Shown here one piece after another: positions 35,120 through 43,019 of a stretch of 64,000 nucleotides of DNA. The stretch is taken from contig NZ_AOHO01000075.1 in the NCBI RefSeq assembly GCF_000342005.1, forward strand, positions 124,001 to 188,000, read 5' to 3'. The notes under the pieces were generated by a model. That model made no database searches. It had not been told where the DNA came from and saw only the letters and a list, made by a program, of their open reading frames with translations. The DNA is from Amycolatopsis decaplanina DSM 44594. GTDB taxonomy: Bacteria > Actinomycetota > Actinomycetes > Mycobacteriales > Pseudonocardiaceae. Position 1 is the stretch's first letter. Each line of letters starts with the position of its first letter. The translations under genes were made by a program, and so were the position numbers.

Positions 35120-36043
35120 TCACCGGGAGTCGCGGTAGATCCATTCCAGGATCGCCACCGCGCTGCCGTACTTCATCCGCGCCTGTTCCCAGGCGATCGA
35201 TCGTTCTCCGTCGAGTACCGATCCCTTGACCTCGTCACCGCGGTGCGCGGGCAGGTCGTGCATGAACACCGCGTTCGGCCACCGGGACATGACTTCGTCG
35301 TCCACGTGGAACGGTCGGAAATCCTCTCGCCAGTCCGCGCTCGGCTTCGCCGTGCCCGTGGTCTGCCATCGAGTCGTGTAGACGACGTCGGCCGCGATTT
35401 CGGCCGTGTCGAGGTCGTGGATCTCGACGAAGCGGGAACCCCTCGCCGCACCCTCTTCCTGTAGCGAGCCGAGCAGTGCGGCATCGAGTCCGTACCCCTT
35501 CGGCGTGGCGAAAACCACTGTGACACCACGATACGTGCTGAGGATCTTTCCCAGCGCCACAGCCGTGTTGTTCCCTTCGCCGACGTACAGCACCGACAAG
35601 CCGTCCACCTGGCCGAAGTGCCGAAGCATCGCCGCCGCGTCGCAGACGCCCTGGGTCGGGTGTTCCTGCGCGGCCATCGCGTTCACCACAGGCAATCCGC
35701 CGTTGTGGGCCACCAGGCGCATGTCCTCGAGCGGGCCCGCGGTGCGCATCACCAGTCCGTCGAGCATCGCGCCGAACATCCGGCCGGTGTCGTGCAGCGA
35801 CTCTCCGGTGTTGAGCTGAAGATCGCCGGGGCCGTACGGGATGACCGAGGCTCCGAGCCGCAATGCCGCCGAGGTGAACGCGGTCCGCGTGCGGGTGGAG
35901 GTCTTGGCGAAGTAGATGCCGAGCACCTTCCCGGACAGCCGCTGTTCCAGTCGCCCGGGTCGGGCGAGCACGTCGACCGACAGCTCGACGATCGCGTGCA
36001 GTTCTCCGGTGTCGAAGTCATCGAGAGAGAGAAAACCGACCAT
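35120..36043 (-). CDS. Ornithine-carbamoyltransferase-like enzyme 2 (predicted Dap-type carbamoyltransferase)
   Basis: A 307-residue paralogue of the 5944-6903 product. STRTR (FAKTSTRTRTAF) and HPTQ bind carbamoyl phosphate. The substrate loop is FMHDLPAHRGDEV near residue 261, again HDLP instead of HCLP. The two enzymes also share YVGEGNNTA, P(T/K)GYGLD and VVYTTRWQTTGT. In this operon it is next to SbnA and near SbnB, repeating the block A association. The same residue change in the same context in both blocks argues for a shared, smaller substrate such as Dap rather than arginine biosynthesis. ATG 36043 was chosen (GGGGG upstream); a longer frame exists but runs past the SbnA stop. Confidence 0.87.
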   Translation of the reverse strand: MVGFLSLDDFDTGELHAIVELSVDVLARPGRLEQRLSGKVLGIYFAKTSTRTRTAFTSAALRLGASVIPYGPGDLQLNTGESLHDTGRMFGAMLDGLVMRTAGPLEDMRLVAHNGGLPVVNAMAAQEHPTQGVCDAAAMLRHFGQVDGLSVLYVGEGNNTAVALGKILSTYRGVTVVFATPKGYGLDAALLGSLQEEGAARGSRFVEIHDLDTAEIAADVVYTTRWQTTGTAKPSADWREDFRPFHVDDEVMSRWPNAVFMHDLPAHRGDEVKGSVLDGERSIAWEQARMKYGSAVAILEWIYRDSR

Positions 36044-36057
36044 TCTGTGCACCCCCG

Positions 36058-37098
36058 TCAGATCAGAACCAGCGAATTGTCCACGACTCGCGACGAGCAC
36101 ACTTCCGGGAATTCCATTTCCGACCTGGCTGTCAGTTCCTTCGCGCGGCGCCAGCCGGGTGAATAGATCGTGTCCTCGTAACGGTCGCCGCCGTCGGGAC
36201 AGACGACGACCACGTGTTCGGCACCGAGCCCTTCGCCGACCCACCGCAAAGCACCGGCCACGGCGGCGCCCGAGCTCCCGCCCACACGGACACCCAGCTC
36301 ACTCGCGACCCAGTCGCAAGCGGCCACCGCCTCGGCCGCGGTCACCTTCACGTTCAGGCAATCCTGCCCGGAGACGAAGGACGAGGTCCGGCTCGCACCG
36401 ATCCCGTTCAGGCTCCGAGTGGCAGGCAGGCCACCGAGCGCCACCGATCCCACTTCGTCCACCGCGATGCAACGCCAGGACAGGCTGTTGCGCTCGACGT
36501 AGTCCGTGAACCCGCGAACGGTGCCCCCGGTCGACACACCGAGGAAGACGTCGAGTTCCCCGTGCGGGACAGCGGAGGCGATCTCCGGCGCGGTCCCCTC
36601 GGAATGCGCGCGGGGATTGGCCGGGTTCTCGTACTGGTTCGGCCACACGAGCAGGTCTCCGCCCGCCAGCCGGTCGCGGATGTAGGCCATCCTGGAAAGC
36701 AGGTACCCGCCCGTCTCGTCGGGGATCGTCACTTCCACGATCTTCGCGTCCGCGCTCCGCATCTGCCGCACGAGCTTGCGCGACGTCCGAGGGTCGACGA
36801 CGGCGGTGAACTCCACCCCGCAGATCTGGGAGTACCTGGCCAGCGCGACACCGAGGTTTCCGGACGTCGACTCGATTATCCCGCCGCAGAGCACTCCCGA
36901 CTCGAAGATCGAGGCGAGCAGGGAGTACGCCACTCTGTCCTTGATGGACCCGAACGGGTTCTCCTGCTCCAGCTTCAACCAGAGATTCGTCGTTCTGCCG
37001 CGATACCTCGTCACGGCGTGCAGCATCGGGGTTCTCCCCGGCACCGGGCCGTGCAGTTCACTGGGCAACGTCTTCCCCTCCCCCTTGTACCAGGTCAC
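36058..37098 (-). CDS. sbnA: 2,3-diaminopropionate biosynthesis protein SbnA-like, copy 2
   Basis: A 346-residue PLP enzyme from GTG 37098, three bases after the CDGSH stop. NPFGSIKDRVAY holds the PLP lysine; STSGNLGVALA, VVDPRTSRKL, WPNQYENPANPRAH and VGGSSGAAVAGA are the SbnA-branch motifs. It should join O-phosphoserine and glutamate; SbnB at 38407-39471 completes Dap. The N-terminal extension of about 25 residues before the first internal Met is slightly long, so Met25 is an alternative start. It is clearly diverged from copy 1, so the two sets are not a recent duplication. Confidence 0.87.
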   Translation of the reverse strand: MTWYKGEGKTLPSELHGPVPGRTPMLHAVTRYRGRTTNLWLKLEQENPFGSIKDRVAYSLLASIFESGVLCGGIIESTSGNLGVALARYSQICGVEFTAVVDPRTSRKLVRQMRSADAKIVEVTIPDETGGYLLSRMAYIRDRLAGGDLLVWPNQYENPANPRAHSEGTAPEIASAVPHGELDVFLGVSTGGTVRGFTDYVERNSLSWRCIAVDEVGSVALGGLPATRSLNGIGASRTSSFVSGQDCLNVKVTAAEAVAACDWVASELGVRVGGSSGAAVAGALRWVGEGLGAEHVVVVCPDGGDRYEDTIYSPGWRRAKELTARSEMEFPEVCSSRVVDNSLVLI

Positions 37099-37101
37099 TG
37101 G

Positions 37102-37356
37102 TCACGTCCGGTTCGACCGATCTCCATTGCTGATGCTCCTGGCCCAGATATGGCTGCCGTCGCAGAACGGCTTCTGCAGTGAACGTCCGCAACGACACAG
37201 TGCGATGGTCTTCCGCTGCGGATCTATCGGTTCGTCGGTCTGGCTGCGCAGGTCGTAGTCGCCGCGGATGATGACCGGCCCGTCCTCGCACACCACGACC
37301 GTGGCCGGAGCGGGCTTCTGCACCCGTTGCCCGGTATCTGCTTCCTGGGTGTCCAT
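37102..37356 (-). CDS. CDGSH iron-sulfur protein
   Basis: 84 residues with the [2Fe-2S] motif complete: CRCGRSLQKPFCDGSH (three Cys, one His). CDGSH proteins carry a labile 2Fe-2S cluster and can pass electrons. ATG 37356 overlaps the stop of the diiron oxidase gene (TGATG), so the two are coupled. This suggests the CDGSH protein is the electron donor or metal partner of that oxidase. There is no membrane segment, unlike mitoNEET, so it should be soluble. Confidence 0.93.
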   Translation of the reverse strand: MDTQEADTGQRVQKPAPATVVVCEDGPVIIRGDYDLRSQTDEPIDPQRKTIALCRCGRSLQKPFCDGSHIWARSISNGDRSNRT

Positions 37357-38369
37357 CAGCCCGCCGCCACTGACGTCGCGCCGCGGAGAGAGGATTCACC
37401 GCGTTCCCAGGACGACAGCATGTACTCGTTGGCTCGCGCACCCAGTTCGGCCGTCACGAGTGCACCGAAGACCATATCGGACAACTCACCCGGGTGGTCC
37501 CGCACGAACTTGCCGCACATGTCGTAGGCGGCGAGCTGTTCGTGGACGGCATCGGCGACGATGTGCTCCTGGAAGAACAACCACGAGTCGTCCGACCCGT
37601 TCAACCGCTGCAGCCCGTTCCGGAAATTGCGATTCACGAAGTGCGAGCCGATTTCCGTCATCGCAAGGTTCCCGAGCAACGCGGCCCGGTGACGACCGTA
37701 GGTCCCGAAATAGGATATCACGTTCACGTTCGCCAGCGAACAAGCCGGGACGTCCTCGAAATACGAGCCGAATTCAGTGAGCATTCCGAGCTCGGCGAGG
37801 GTCAGCTCGAACAGCTGCGAATGCAGCCGGCCCGGAATTCCGCCGCCGTACTCGTCGGCCTGGATCTCCACCAGCGCCGGTTTGCCGCCGCCGCGCACCC
37901 GCGGGATGACGAGGCTGTGGTGGTCCGCTTCCATGAGGCTGTAGACGGAGCGGTGCATGAGGAACTCGTGGAACTGCTCCATCGTGGCATCCTGTTTGAG
38001 GTACCGCGAAAGAGACCGCCCCGGGCTCGGCTTCCCGAGTTCCATCAGGAACCCGGGAAGCTCCTCCACGTCCACCGCCGGGAGCCGGCCGGCGGCTTCG
38101 CGGAGCTCGCTCTCGAAGCGGGCTTCGAGGCGCTTCCGCAACTCGATCAGCGAGGTTTCCCACTCCCACTGTTGCGCCGCTTCGCCGAAGAGACAGTACT
38201 GGGGTCCGTAACACAAGAACAAACTCAGCTGGAGGTCCTCATCGGAGATGGCTTCCACCTCGGTCGCCGAAATGGCACCCAGGACGGATTCGTCACCGGC
38301 CTCCGGAGGACGCTGGAAGACACGGACAAGGATTTCGCTCACCGGCCCGCGATGATTGGGCAACCGCAC
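37356..38369 (-). CDS. Haem-oxygenase-like diiron oxidase (HDO) family protein
   Basis: 337 residues from GTG 38369, with GGGAG six bases upstream. The iron-ligand pattern of HDOs is visible: EADHH, EIQADEYGGG...RLH, and FFQEHIVADAVHEQ. Family members (SznF central domain, UndA, BesC, RohS, FlcE) use a transient diiron site for N-oxygenation, C-C cleavage or desaturation of amino acids and fatty acids. Between Dap genes, the candidate substrates are Dap, ureidoalanine or the SbnA product. The longer open frame upstream would overlap sbnB and is not needed. The partner is the coupled CDGSH protein. The exact reaction cannot be read from sequence. Confidence 0.85.
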   Translation of the reverse strand: MRLPNHRGPVSEILVRVFQRPPEAGDESVLGAISATEVEAISDEDLQLSLFLCYGPQYCLFGEAAQQWEWETSLIELRKRLEARFESELREAAGRLPAVDVEELPGFLMELGKPSPGRSLSRYLKQDATMEQFHEFLMHRSVYSLMEADHHSLVIPRVRGGGKPALVEIQADEYGGGIPGRLHSQLFELTLAELGMLTEFGSYFEDVPACSLANVNVISYFGTYGRHRAALLGNLAMTEIGSHFVNRNFRNGLQRLNGSDDSWLFFQEHIVADAVHEQLAAYDMCGKFVRDHPGELSDMVFGALVTAELGARANEYMLSSWERGESSLRGATSVAAG

Positions 38370-38406
38370 CTGAACTCCCTGAATGGATGACGGTGGAACT
38401 TCCGGG

Positions 38407-39471
38407 TCAAACGAGCTCCAGCGCCTGCCCGATGTCCGCGCTGTTCGCCTGGCGCAGAACCGCGCCGAACAGCGCCACATCGAGAATGCCGAGCCCGAAA
38501 GGGTTCACGACGACGTACCCGGTGTCCGGTCGCTGCGCGATCGTCTCGCCGGCGAGCAGCTCGCCGATCGTCGCGGTGATCGAGGGCTGCCCCTCCTGCT
38601 CCTTCGCGGCGATTCGCCCCTCGTTGACCAGACGCCCCAACGGCCGTCGGGGATTCTCGACGATCAGCTGAACGTCGTCGACGAAGAGGGCGGAGGCGTT
38701 GACCAGGACCTCGTCGGTCAGGTCGCCGAGCGAGACATTGACCAGGAGCGAACCCGGCCGCACCCAGTCCGGCTGGACGTACCCTTCGGCGACGGTGGTC
38801 AGGAACAAGGTCGTTTCCGCTTCGTCCATCGCCTCGACCGGTGTGGCCGCGACGGAGAAGGAGATGCCCGGGTGCCGTGAGGCGAGTTCACCCGCGAGAT
38901 TTTCGGCCACCGGCCGTCGCACGTCGCACAGGGTGATCCGGCTCAGCTCCGGGCATCTCGTGAGGAGCAGGGCGAGATGCACTCGCGCCTGAGTCCCGCA
39001 GCCGACGACCGCCAGCGAGCGGACAGCCTGGTACCCGGCGGTTTCGACGGCGATCGCGGTCACGGCGGCCGTCCGCACGGCGCTGAGCACGCCGACCTCC
39101 ATCACCGCGATCACCCGCGCTGTCCGCGGGTCGAAACAGAGCCCCAGGCCGCCGGCCCTTTCCAGGCCGAACTCCGGATTCGACACACTGGCGTTGATGA
39201 TCTTCATGCCATAGGCGCCCTCGGCCCCTTCTTCGAGGATGGCACCAGGCATGCCGATCGAGCGGCTGTAGGCGCCGTGCTGATTGGTCCAGGACAGGTA
39301 CGCCTCGCTCGGCAGGATCGTCCGGCCGAGGTGATGACTCACGAGCGCGTCCCGGACCGCGGCCACGACGTCCACCCTCGCCAGGCAGTCCAGGACATCG
39401 GCCCGGCTGAGGAACCGCACCGATTCCGGAACCGGCCTCGCGAGCACGTCGGCGAGCCACAGGTTCTCCAT
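38407..39471 (-). CDS. sbnB: SbnB-like dehydrogenase, copy 2
   Basis: A 354-residue ornithine cyclodeaminase / mu-crystallin family member. The Rossmann site is VVGCGTQARVHLALLL and the substrate side is SIGMPGAI..., YGMKIINASVSNPEFGL. It should oxidatively split N-(2-amino-2-carboxyethyl)-L-glutamate to Dap and 2-oxoglutarate with NAD. ATG 39471 has GGGAGGAA upstream, 20 bases after the AsnB stop. With SbnA at 36058 it forms a complete Dap pathway inside one operon. The length is normal. Confidence 0.87.
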   Translation of the reverse strand: MENLWLADVLARPVPESVRFLSRADVLDCLARVDVVAAVRDALVSHHLGRTILPSEAYLSWTNQHGAYSRSIGMPGAILEEGAEGAYGMKIINASVSNPEFGLERAGGLGLCFDPRTARVIAVMEVGVLSAVRTAAVTAIAVETAGYQAVRSLAVVGCGTQARVHLALLLTRCPELSRITLCDVRRPVAENLAGELASRHPGISFSVAATPVEAMDEAETTLFLTTVAEGYVQPDWVRPGSLLVNVSLGDLTDEVLVNASALFVDDVQLIVENPRRPLGRLVNEGRIAAKEQEGQPSITATIGELLAGETIAQRPDTGYVVVNPFGLGILDVALFGAVLRQANSADIGQALELV

Positions 39472-39491
39472 CGTTCCTCCCGTCGGTCTGG

Positions 39492-41321
39492 TCACGAGTT
39501 CCCCAGCTCCCGGTACCACTGGGCAAGACTCAAAGCGGTCTCCAGCGGGTTGCGCCGAAGCTGGGTGTCGAAGTAGCCGTCCGGCCTGTTCAGCAACTCG
39601 CGGAGCGCGCCCGCGTCGACGATGTCCAGCGCGGGAGACCGGTTCTCCGCGAGAAGGGTGCCGACCCGCCGACGCAGATCCTGTTCGTACCGGGTGTCTG
39701 CGGTGGTGGGATACGGGCTCTTTTTCCGGTTCAGGACCGAATCGGGCAGCAGGCCCGCCGACGCGCCGCGGAGCACGCTCTTCTCCCTGCCGTCGTGGGT
39801 CTTGATCTTCCACGGGATGTTGTGCACGTACTCGACCAGCCGGTGATCACAGAACGGCACCCGCACTTCGAGACCGGCGGCCATGCTGAGCCGGTCCTTG
39901 CGGTCCAGCAGGACCGGCAGCCAGCGCGTGAGGTGCAGCTGACTGAACTCGCGCATCCGCCGATCCTGCGCGTCTTCTCCCGGCAGGTACTCGACTTCGC
40001 CGATCGCCTGCCGGTAGCGGTCGGCCCGGTACTCCCCGAACCGCGTGTGCTCACGGAAATCGGCGGTCAGCATCCGCTCTGGGACGAACTGCATGGTGCT
40101 GAGCCAGGGAAAGTCCTCCGTGGCGACGACTCCCGGATCGTGGAACCAGTTGTAGCCGCCGAAAACCTCGTCCGCGGATTCGCCGGACAACGCGACGGTC
40201 GACTGCTCACGGATGGCCGAGAAGAGCAAGTACAGCGAGGTGTCGACATCGCCGAAGGTGAGCGGAAGGTCGTGCGCGCCGAGTACGGCGTCGCGGTTCC
40301 CGTCCTCGGTGAGGGCGTCGTCCGGCAGTTCGATGGTCCGGTGGGCCGTACCGAGGTGGTCGACGACCTGGAGGGCGTACGGATTGTCCCGTTCGGGCCG
40401 GAACTCACTGGCGCGGAAGTGATCGGCGCTGCCGACGAAATCGACGGAGAACGACCGCACCGGGCCTTCCCCCGACCTGTCGAGCACGTCGGTGGCGATG
40501 GCGGTCAGCGCACTCGAGTCCAGGCCGCCGGAGAGCAGGGTACAGAGCGGCACGTCGGTGATCAGCTGCCGTCGGACGGTGTCGAAGAGCAGCTCGCGGA
40601 CGTGGGCGACCGTGTCCGCGATGTCGTCCTCGTGCGGAGCGGTCGGCAAACTCCAGTAGCGGGACAGCCGGCTGCCCTTGTCATCGACGGTGAGGACGTG
40701 CCCCGGCGGCACCTCGTACAGGTCGCGGAACGGCGTCACGCCGGGAGTCTTCACGAGCCCCAGCAGATCGGCGAGCCCCTGATGGTCGACTCGGGCGGTG
40801 AATTCCGGGTGGGCCAGCACCGCTTTCGGCTCGGATGCGAACAGCACCGCGTCGCCGGATCGGGCGTAGTAAAGGGGTTTGATGCCCAGCCGGTCGCGGA
40901 CCAGGAGCAGCCTCCGCACGCGCGGGTCCCACAGGGCGAACGCGAACATCCCGCTGAGCCGTTCGACGAAGCCCTCGCCCCACTCGAGATAGGCGTTGAG
41001 CACCACTTCGGTGTCGCCGTGGGTCCGGAAGACGTGCCCGCGCGAGGCGAGTTCCGCCCTCAGCTCACGGAAGTTGTAGACCTCCCCGCTGTAGCAGAGC
41101 ACGGCGTGCGGCTGCTCGGACGAGCCCGCGATCATCGGCTGTACGCCCCGGCGCACGTCGAGAACGGCCAGTCTGCGGTGACCGAGTCCCACGTGCCTGT
41201 CCGCCCACAACCCTTCGTCGTCCGGACCGCGACGGACAAGCGTACGGGTCATGCGTTCGAGATCCGCTTCTTTCCACTCGGTGGGACGGCTGAGGTCGAT
41301 CCAGCCGGTGATTCCACACAT
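39492..41321 (-). CDS. asnB: Asparagine synthetase B-like glutamine-dependent amidotransferase
   Basis: 609 residues: N-terminal Ntn glutaminase with catalytic Cys2 (MCGITGW), RRGPDDEG and GDTEVVLNAYLEWG; C-terminal synthetase with the PP-loop LSGGLDSSALTA and GESADEVFGGYNWF. The length and both active sites are normal. AsnB-type enzymes adenylate a carboxylate and amidate it. In this operon it could make Asn or amidate a pathway acid derived from Dap. First gene of the minus-strand operon (start 41321), divergent from the PaaK-like operon across 381 bases. Confidence 0.88.
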   Translation of the reverse strand: MCGITGWIDLSRPTEWKEADLERMTRTLVRRGPDDEGLWADRHVGLGHRRLAVLDVRRGVQPMIAGSSEQPHAVLCYSGEVYNFRELRAELASRGHVFRTHGDTEVVLNAYLEWGEGFVERLSGMFAFALWDPRVRRLLLVRDRLGIKPLYYARSGDAVLFASEPKAVLAHPEFTARVDHQGLADLLGLVKTPGVTPFRDLYEVPPGHVLTVDDKGSRLSRYWSLPTAPHEDDIADTVAHVRELLFDTVRRQLITDVPLCTLLSGGLDSSALTAIATDVLDRSGEGPVRSFSVDFVGSADHFRASEFRPERDNPYALQVVDHLGTAHRTIELPDDALTEDGNRDAVLGAHDLPLTFGDVDTSLYLLFSAIREQSTVALSGESADEVFGGYNWFHDPGVVATEDFPWLSTMQFVPERMLTADFREHTRFGEYRADRYRQAIGEVEYLPGEDAQDRRMREFSQLHLTRWLPVLLDRKDRLSMAAGLEVRVPFCDHRLVEYVHNIPWKIKTHDGREKSVLRGASAGLLPDSVLNRKKSPYPTTADTRYEQDLRRRVGTLLAENRSPALDIVDAGALRELLNRPDGYFDTQLRRNPLETALSLAQWYRELGNS

Positions 41322-41598
41322 GACACTCCCTGTCTTAGAGGCATGCCGGGGCTGCTTGATTGGCTCGTACGCTGCGACGAGTCGTTCACCCGCGCGACAC
41401 GTGTTATTGGCTCGGCGCGACCGGGCGGACTAAAGAGGGTGTTTCACCGACCATGACGGCGATATAGTGCGGACGCACGCCAACGGCTGCCGGTAATTCA
41501 TCTGGCGAGGACGGTACTCAGCGCCCAACAGGGCTCGTACCGCCACCAGAGTGACGTCGGCTGTGATTGAGACAAAGGTCGTTGCCGCACCGATCAAC

Positions 41599-41628
41599 TT
41601 GCGACAACTTGGTGTTTAGTGCTAAACT
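41599..41628 (+). promoter_or_regulatory. Predicted promoter with overlapping MarR-type palindrome
   Basis: TTGCGA (41599-41604) and TAAACT (41623-41628) form a -35/-10 pair with an 18-base spacer, about 75 bases before the first plus-strand gene. The palindrome GTTTAG-TG-CTAAAC (41614-41627) covers the -10. The same TTTAG-N2-CTAAA half-sites occur at 49757-49768, next to marR. Repressor binding here would block the polymerase. Nothing else stands out in the remaining 41322-41702 gap. Confidence 0.6.
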
Positions 41629-41702
41629 TCGTCGGCGTTCGAATCGCCATGGGGACACAGCGGATCATCGACTGAGCTTTATTTCCTGGGGAGGAATTGT
41701 CC

Positions 41703-43019
41703 TTGATCATCAACAGCAGCGATCGGTTGCGGCTGGTGGAACAGGCAGGAAACGAGATCCGCGACCAGCAGCGGAGACTGCCTGAAAAAGACTTCTACCT
41801 GCGGAAACTCTCCGAAATCTGGCAAAGGGCCGGACACACCGAAGCCTACGCCGACCTCCCGGAGTACTCCTTCGCCAGGTTCGAGGAACTCGGCACCACC
41901 GGCAAGTATCGCCTCAAGAAAAATCCTCATGAATTCCTGGCGGCCCCGCTCGACGCAGCGGCGAAATATTATGAAACCACCGGGACAACCGGACTGCCGA
42001 CACCGACCCCTCGGTTGGCCGAGGACATAATCTGGAACACCGTTTCGGTGGCCGAGGCCTGGCGCGATCTGTTGCCGGAAAATGAACGTGTATTGATTAT
42101 GCTGCCCTCGGACATCGTGCCTGTGGCGGACCTTATCGTCGGTGTCTGTGAGTACCTCGGGCGACCCCACACCCGGGCCTATCCGTTCGCAACCGGGATC
42201 TCCGACTGGGACCGGTTGATCGGACTCTGCCAGTCCTTCCGGCCGACCACCGTTTTCGCCGCGCCCGGAGTGGCACTGCAGTTCAGCAGGCTGGTCAAAC
42301 AACGCGGTCTCTTGGCGGAACTGAGCGCCGGCGTGAACCGGATGATGCTGCTCGGCGAGGTCAGCACCGCGCCGTTCCGGACCCGACTCGGCCGATGGTG
42401 GGACGCCTCCGTGCTCGACGCGAGTTACGGCAGCACGGAGACCGGCACCCTGGCCGCCGGCTGTGCCCGGGATCGCTTGCACCTGCTGACCGCCACCAAC
42501 TACTTCGAACTCGCCGCTGAAGACGGAACGGTCCGCCCGCTCCCGGAATCCGGCGCCGGACGGCTCGTGGTCACCCCGCTCAACCTGCACGCCCGGTGCG
42601 TGCTGCGGCTGGACACCGGAGACGACGTGCGGATGGGAGCCCACTGCGACTGTGGTGACCGCGCCCCCGTGATCGAAGTCGTCGGGCGCGGTTCCGACGC
42701 CGTGGCCGTGCGCGGCGCGAAACTCACCGTGCGCGCTGTCGAAGAAGTGGTCTACGGCGAGACCGAGGCGACCGGCTATCTGATGGAGACCGACGCGCCG
42801 GGCGCGTTCGCCCGGTTGATCCTGGAACGGGACGTGCACTGGGACCGGACCGGGGAGGCCACGATGGCCGACCGGCTCCAGCATTCGTCCCGGGAGGTGC
42901 TCGGCTTGGAATGGGACGAGGTGCTCTTCGTCAATCAGCTGCCCGCGAGCACCAAGAGCGGGGCGTCACAGAAGAGCTGGAAGCGCTCCAACTTCCGGGT
43001 CGTGGGAGCGGGCGGATGA
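41703..43019 (+). CDS. PaaK-like adenylate-forming ligase
   Basis: 438 residues from TTG 41703, with GGGGAGG eight bases upstream; TTG 41697 is too close to it. YYETTGTTGLPTPTPR is the phosphate loop, SYGSTETGTLA the A5 motif and RLDTGDDVRMG the A7 region. It resembles phenylacetate-CoA ligase / F390-synthetase-type enzymes, which activate aryl or acyl acids. With an ACP and a second, shorter ligase in the same operon, loading of an aryl or amino acid onto the ACP is likely. It overlaps the next gene (ATGA). The C-terminal end (TKSGASQKSWK) is not the usual GK motif, so thiolation may differ. Confidence 0.8.
   Translation: MIINSSDRLRLVEQAGNEIRDQQRRLPEKDFYLRKLSEIWQRAGHTEAYADLPEYSFARFEELGTTGKYRLKKNPHEFLAAPLDAAAKYYETTGTTGLPTPTPRLAEDIIWNTVSVAEAWRDLLPENERVLIMLPSDIVPVADLIVGVCEYLGRPHTRAYPFATGISDWDRLIGLCQSFRPTTVFAAPGVALQFSRLVKQRGLLAELSAGVNRMMLLGEVSTAPFRTRLGRWWDASVLDASYGSTETGTLAAGCARDRLHLLTATNYFELAAEDGTVRPLPESGAGRLVVTPLNLHARCVLRLDTGDDVRMGAHCDCGDRAPVIEVVGRGSDAVAVRGAKLTVRAVEEVVYGETEATGYLMETDAPGAFARLILERDVHWDRTGEATMADRLQHSSREVLGLEWDEVLFVNQLPASTKSGASQKSWKRSNFRVVGAGG

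Noticed and set aside
34163..41321. Arginine biosynthesis role for the OTC-like gene of block B
   Set aside because: The ornithine-contacting Cys is replaced by Asp, no other arg gene is near, and the neighbours make Dap.
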